NCBI GenBank assembly: GCA_041621405.1
Contig: JBFKAV010000203.1
Span: forward strand, 1-5,291
DNA from: JBFKAV01 sp041621405
GTDB taxonomy: Bacteria > Pseudomonadota > Alphaproteobacteria > Rhodobacterales > Rhodobacteraceae
Direction: 5' to 3'
DNA length: 5,291 bases
Of this stretch, positions 4,954-5,291 are shown one piece after another. Positions within the stretch are counted from its first letter, which is position 1. Each line of letters starts with the position of its first letter. Below the pieces are notes generated by a model. The model saw nothing but the letters and a program-made list of their open reading frames with translations, made no database searches and was not told the DNA's origin. A program made the translations under genes and the position numbers.

Positions 4954-5291
4954 TTAGAGGAACCGGGCGAAGAAGGCGGCGATCTCGGCGGTCCCGTCGA
5001 TGTCGCGGTTGACCGGGCCGACGATGCGCCGGGGCAGGTATTGCGTGCCCGAGGGCCAGGTATGGCCGCCGCCCTCGATCCGGTAGAGCACGGTCGGCAG
5101 CCGGCAGCCCCGCCACTCCCGCCGCACCACCTGCCCGATCCGACGCGCCTCGGAGCCGCCGCCACAGCCGTTCCGGGCGCGGAACAGCGCCAGCGTCGCC
5201 TCGGTGGAGAGGACCACGCCGCGGGTGCCGCGGCGGACGGTGATCGGCCCGCCGTCGTAGGGCACGATCGGATCGGCGCTCCCGTTCAGGA
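4954..5291 (-). CDS. LpqC/PHB-depolymerase-like secreted esterase, C-terminal part (5' end outside window)
   Basis: The last 111 residues of an alpha/beta hydrolase of the LpqC / polyhydroxybutyrate-depolymerase / feruloyl-esterase group (CE1-like), ending with TAA at 4954-4956. The visible part begins in the strand with the catalytic acid (LNGSADPIVPYDGG, Asp6 of the fragment). It continues through two cysteines (Cys42, Cys62) that probably form a disulfide, and reaches the catalytic His76 in GGGHTWPSG. The family-typical tail is QYLPRRIVG and a final helix AEIAAFFARFL. An internal GTG at 5263-5265 is not the start, because family sequence continues upstream of it to the window edge. The nucleophilic Ser and any signal peptide lie outside. 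It would hydrolyse short-chain polyesters or aromatic esters, probably outside the cytoplasm. It converges on the racemase with at most 13 bp between stops. Confidence 0.86.
   Translation of the reverse strand, partial: LNGSADPIVPYDGGPITVRRGTRGVVLSTEATLALFRARNGCGGGSEARRIGQVVRREWRGCRLPTVLYRIEGGGHTWPSGTQYLPRRIVGPVNRDIDGTAEIAAFFARFL

Noticed and set aside
5263..5265. GTG as the start of the esterase
   Set aside because: The frame continues upstream with the conserved LNGSADPI segment of the catalytic-acid strand, so the gene is simply cut by the window edge.

Overview
The window is a GC-rich, densely packed bacterial chromosomal segment. Strong AGGAG-type ribosome sites, the codon choice and the gene families (CaiB/AMACR-type CoA-transfer enzyme, MFS carboxylate-like carrier, LpqC/PHB-depolymerase-like esterase) fit a high-GC proteobacterium, most likely an alphaproteobacterium such as a Rhodobacterales member. 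That placement is an inference; no rRNA or marker gene is present. I see no tRNA, rRNA, CRISPR array, insertion sequence or phage gene.

Layout, left to right. Positions 2-208 (+) hold the C-terminal end of an alpha/beta hydrolase cut by the window edge. Positions 209-339 are a convergent intergenic stretch with GC-rich hairpins. Positions 340-1908 (-) encode a secreted metzincin zinc metalloprotease with an N-terminal four-cysteine domain and a HEAT-like C-terminal tail. Positions 1939-2337 (-) encode a small secreted protein that is essentially a free-standing copy of that four-cysteine domain. It is transcribed first and lies 30 bp upstream of the protease. A candidate sigma70-like promoter and an AT-rich 13-bp palindrome lie in the 140-bp gap before it. 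Positions 2478-3719 (-) encode a 12-TM MFS transporter. It is divergent, across a 163-bp gap, from an alpha-methylacyl-CoA racemase (CaiB/BaiF fold) starting at 3883 (+). Convergent with the racemase, positions 4954-5291 (-) hold the C-terminal part of an LpqC-like esterase cut by the right edge.

The most distinctive element is the two-gene secreted cassette at 340-2337. The stand-alone protein and the protease N-terminal domain share the same cysteine spacing (11, 24 and 18 residues) and 40 of 55 residues by hand count. The protease has a complete HExxHxxGxxH zinc site and a Met-turn at matrixin-like spacing. The small protein may bind the same target as the protease, or bind the protease itself; the sequence does not decide between these. 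A second anomaly is the racemase frame, which has no stop at its expected C-terminus and stays open to the window edge antisense to the esterase. This suggests a one-base indel, real or from sequencing, near 4921-4935.
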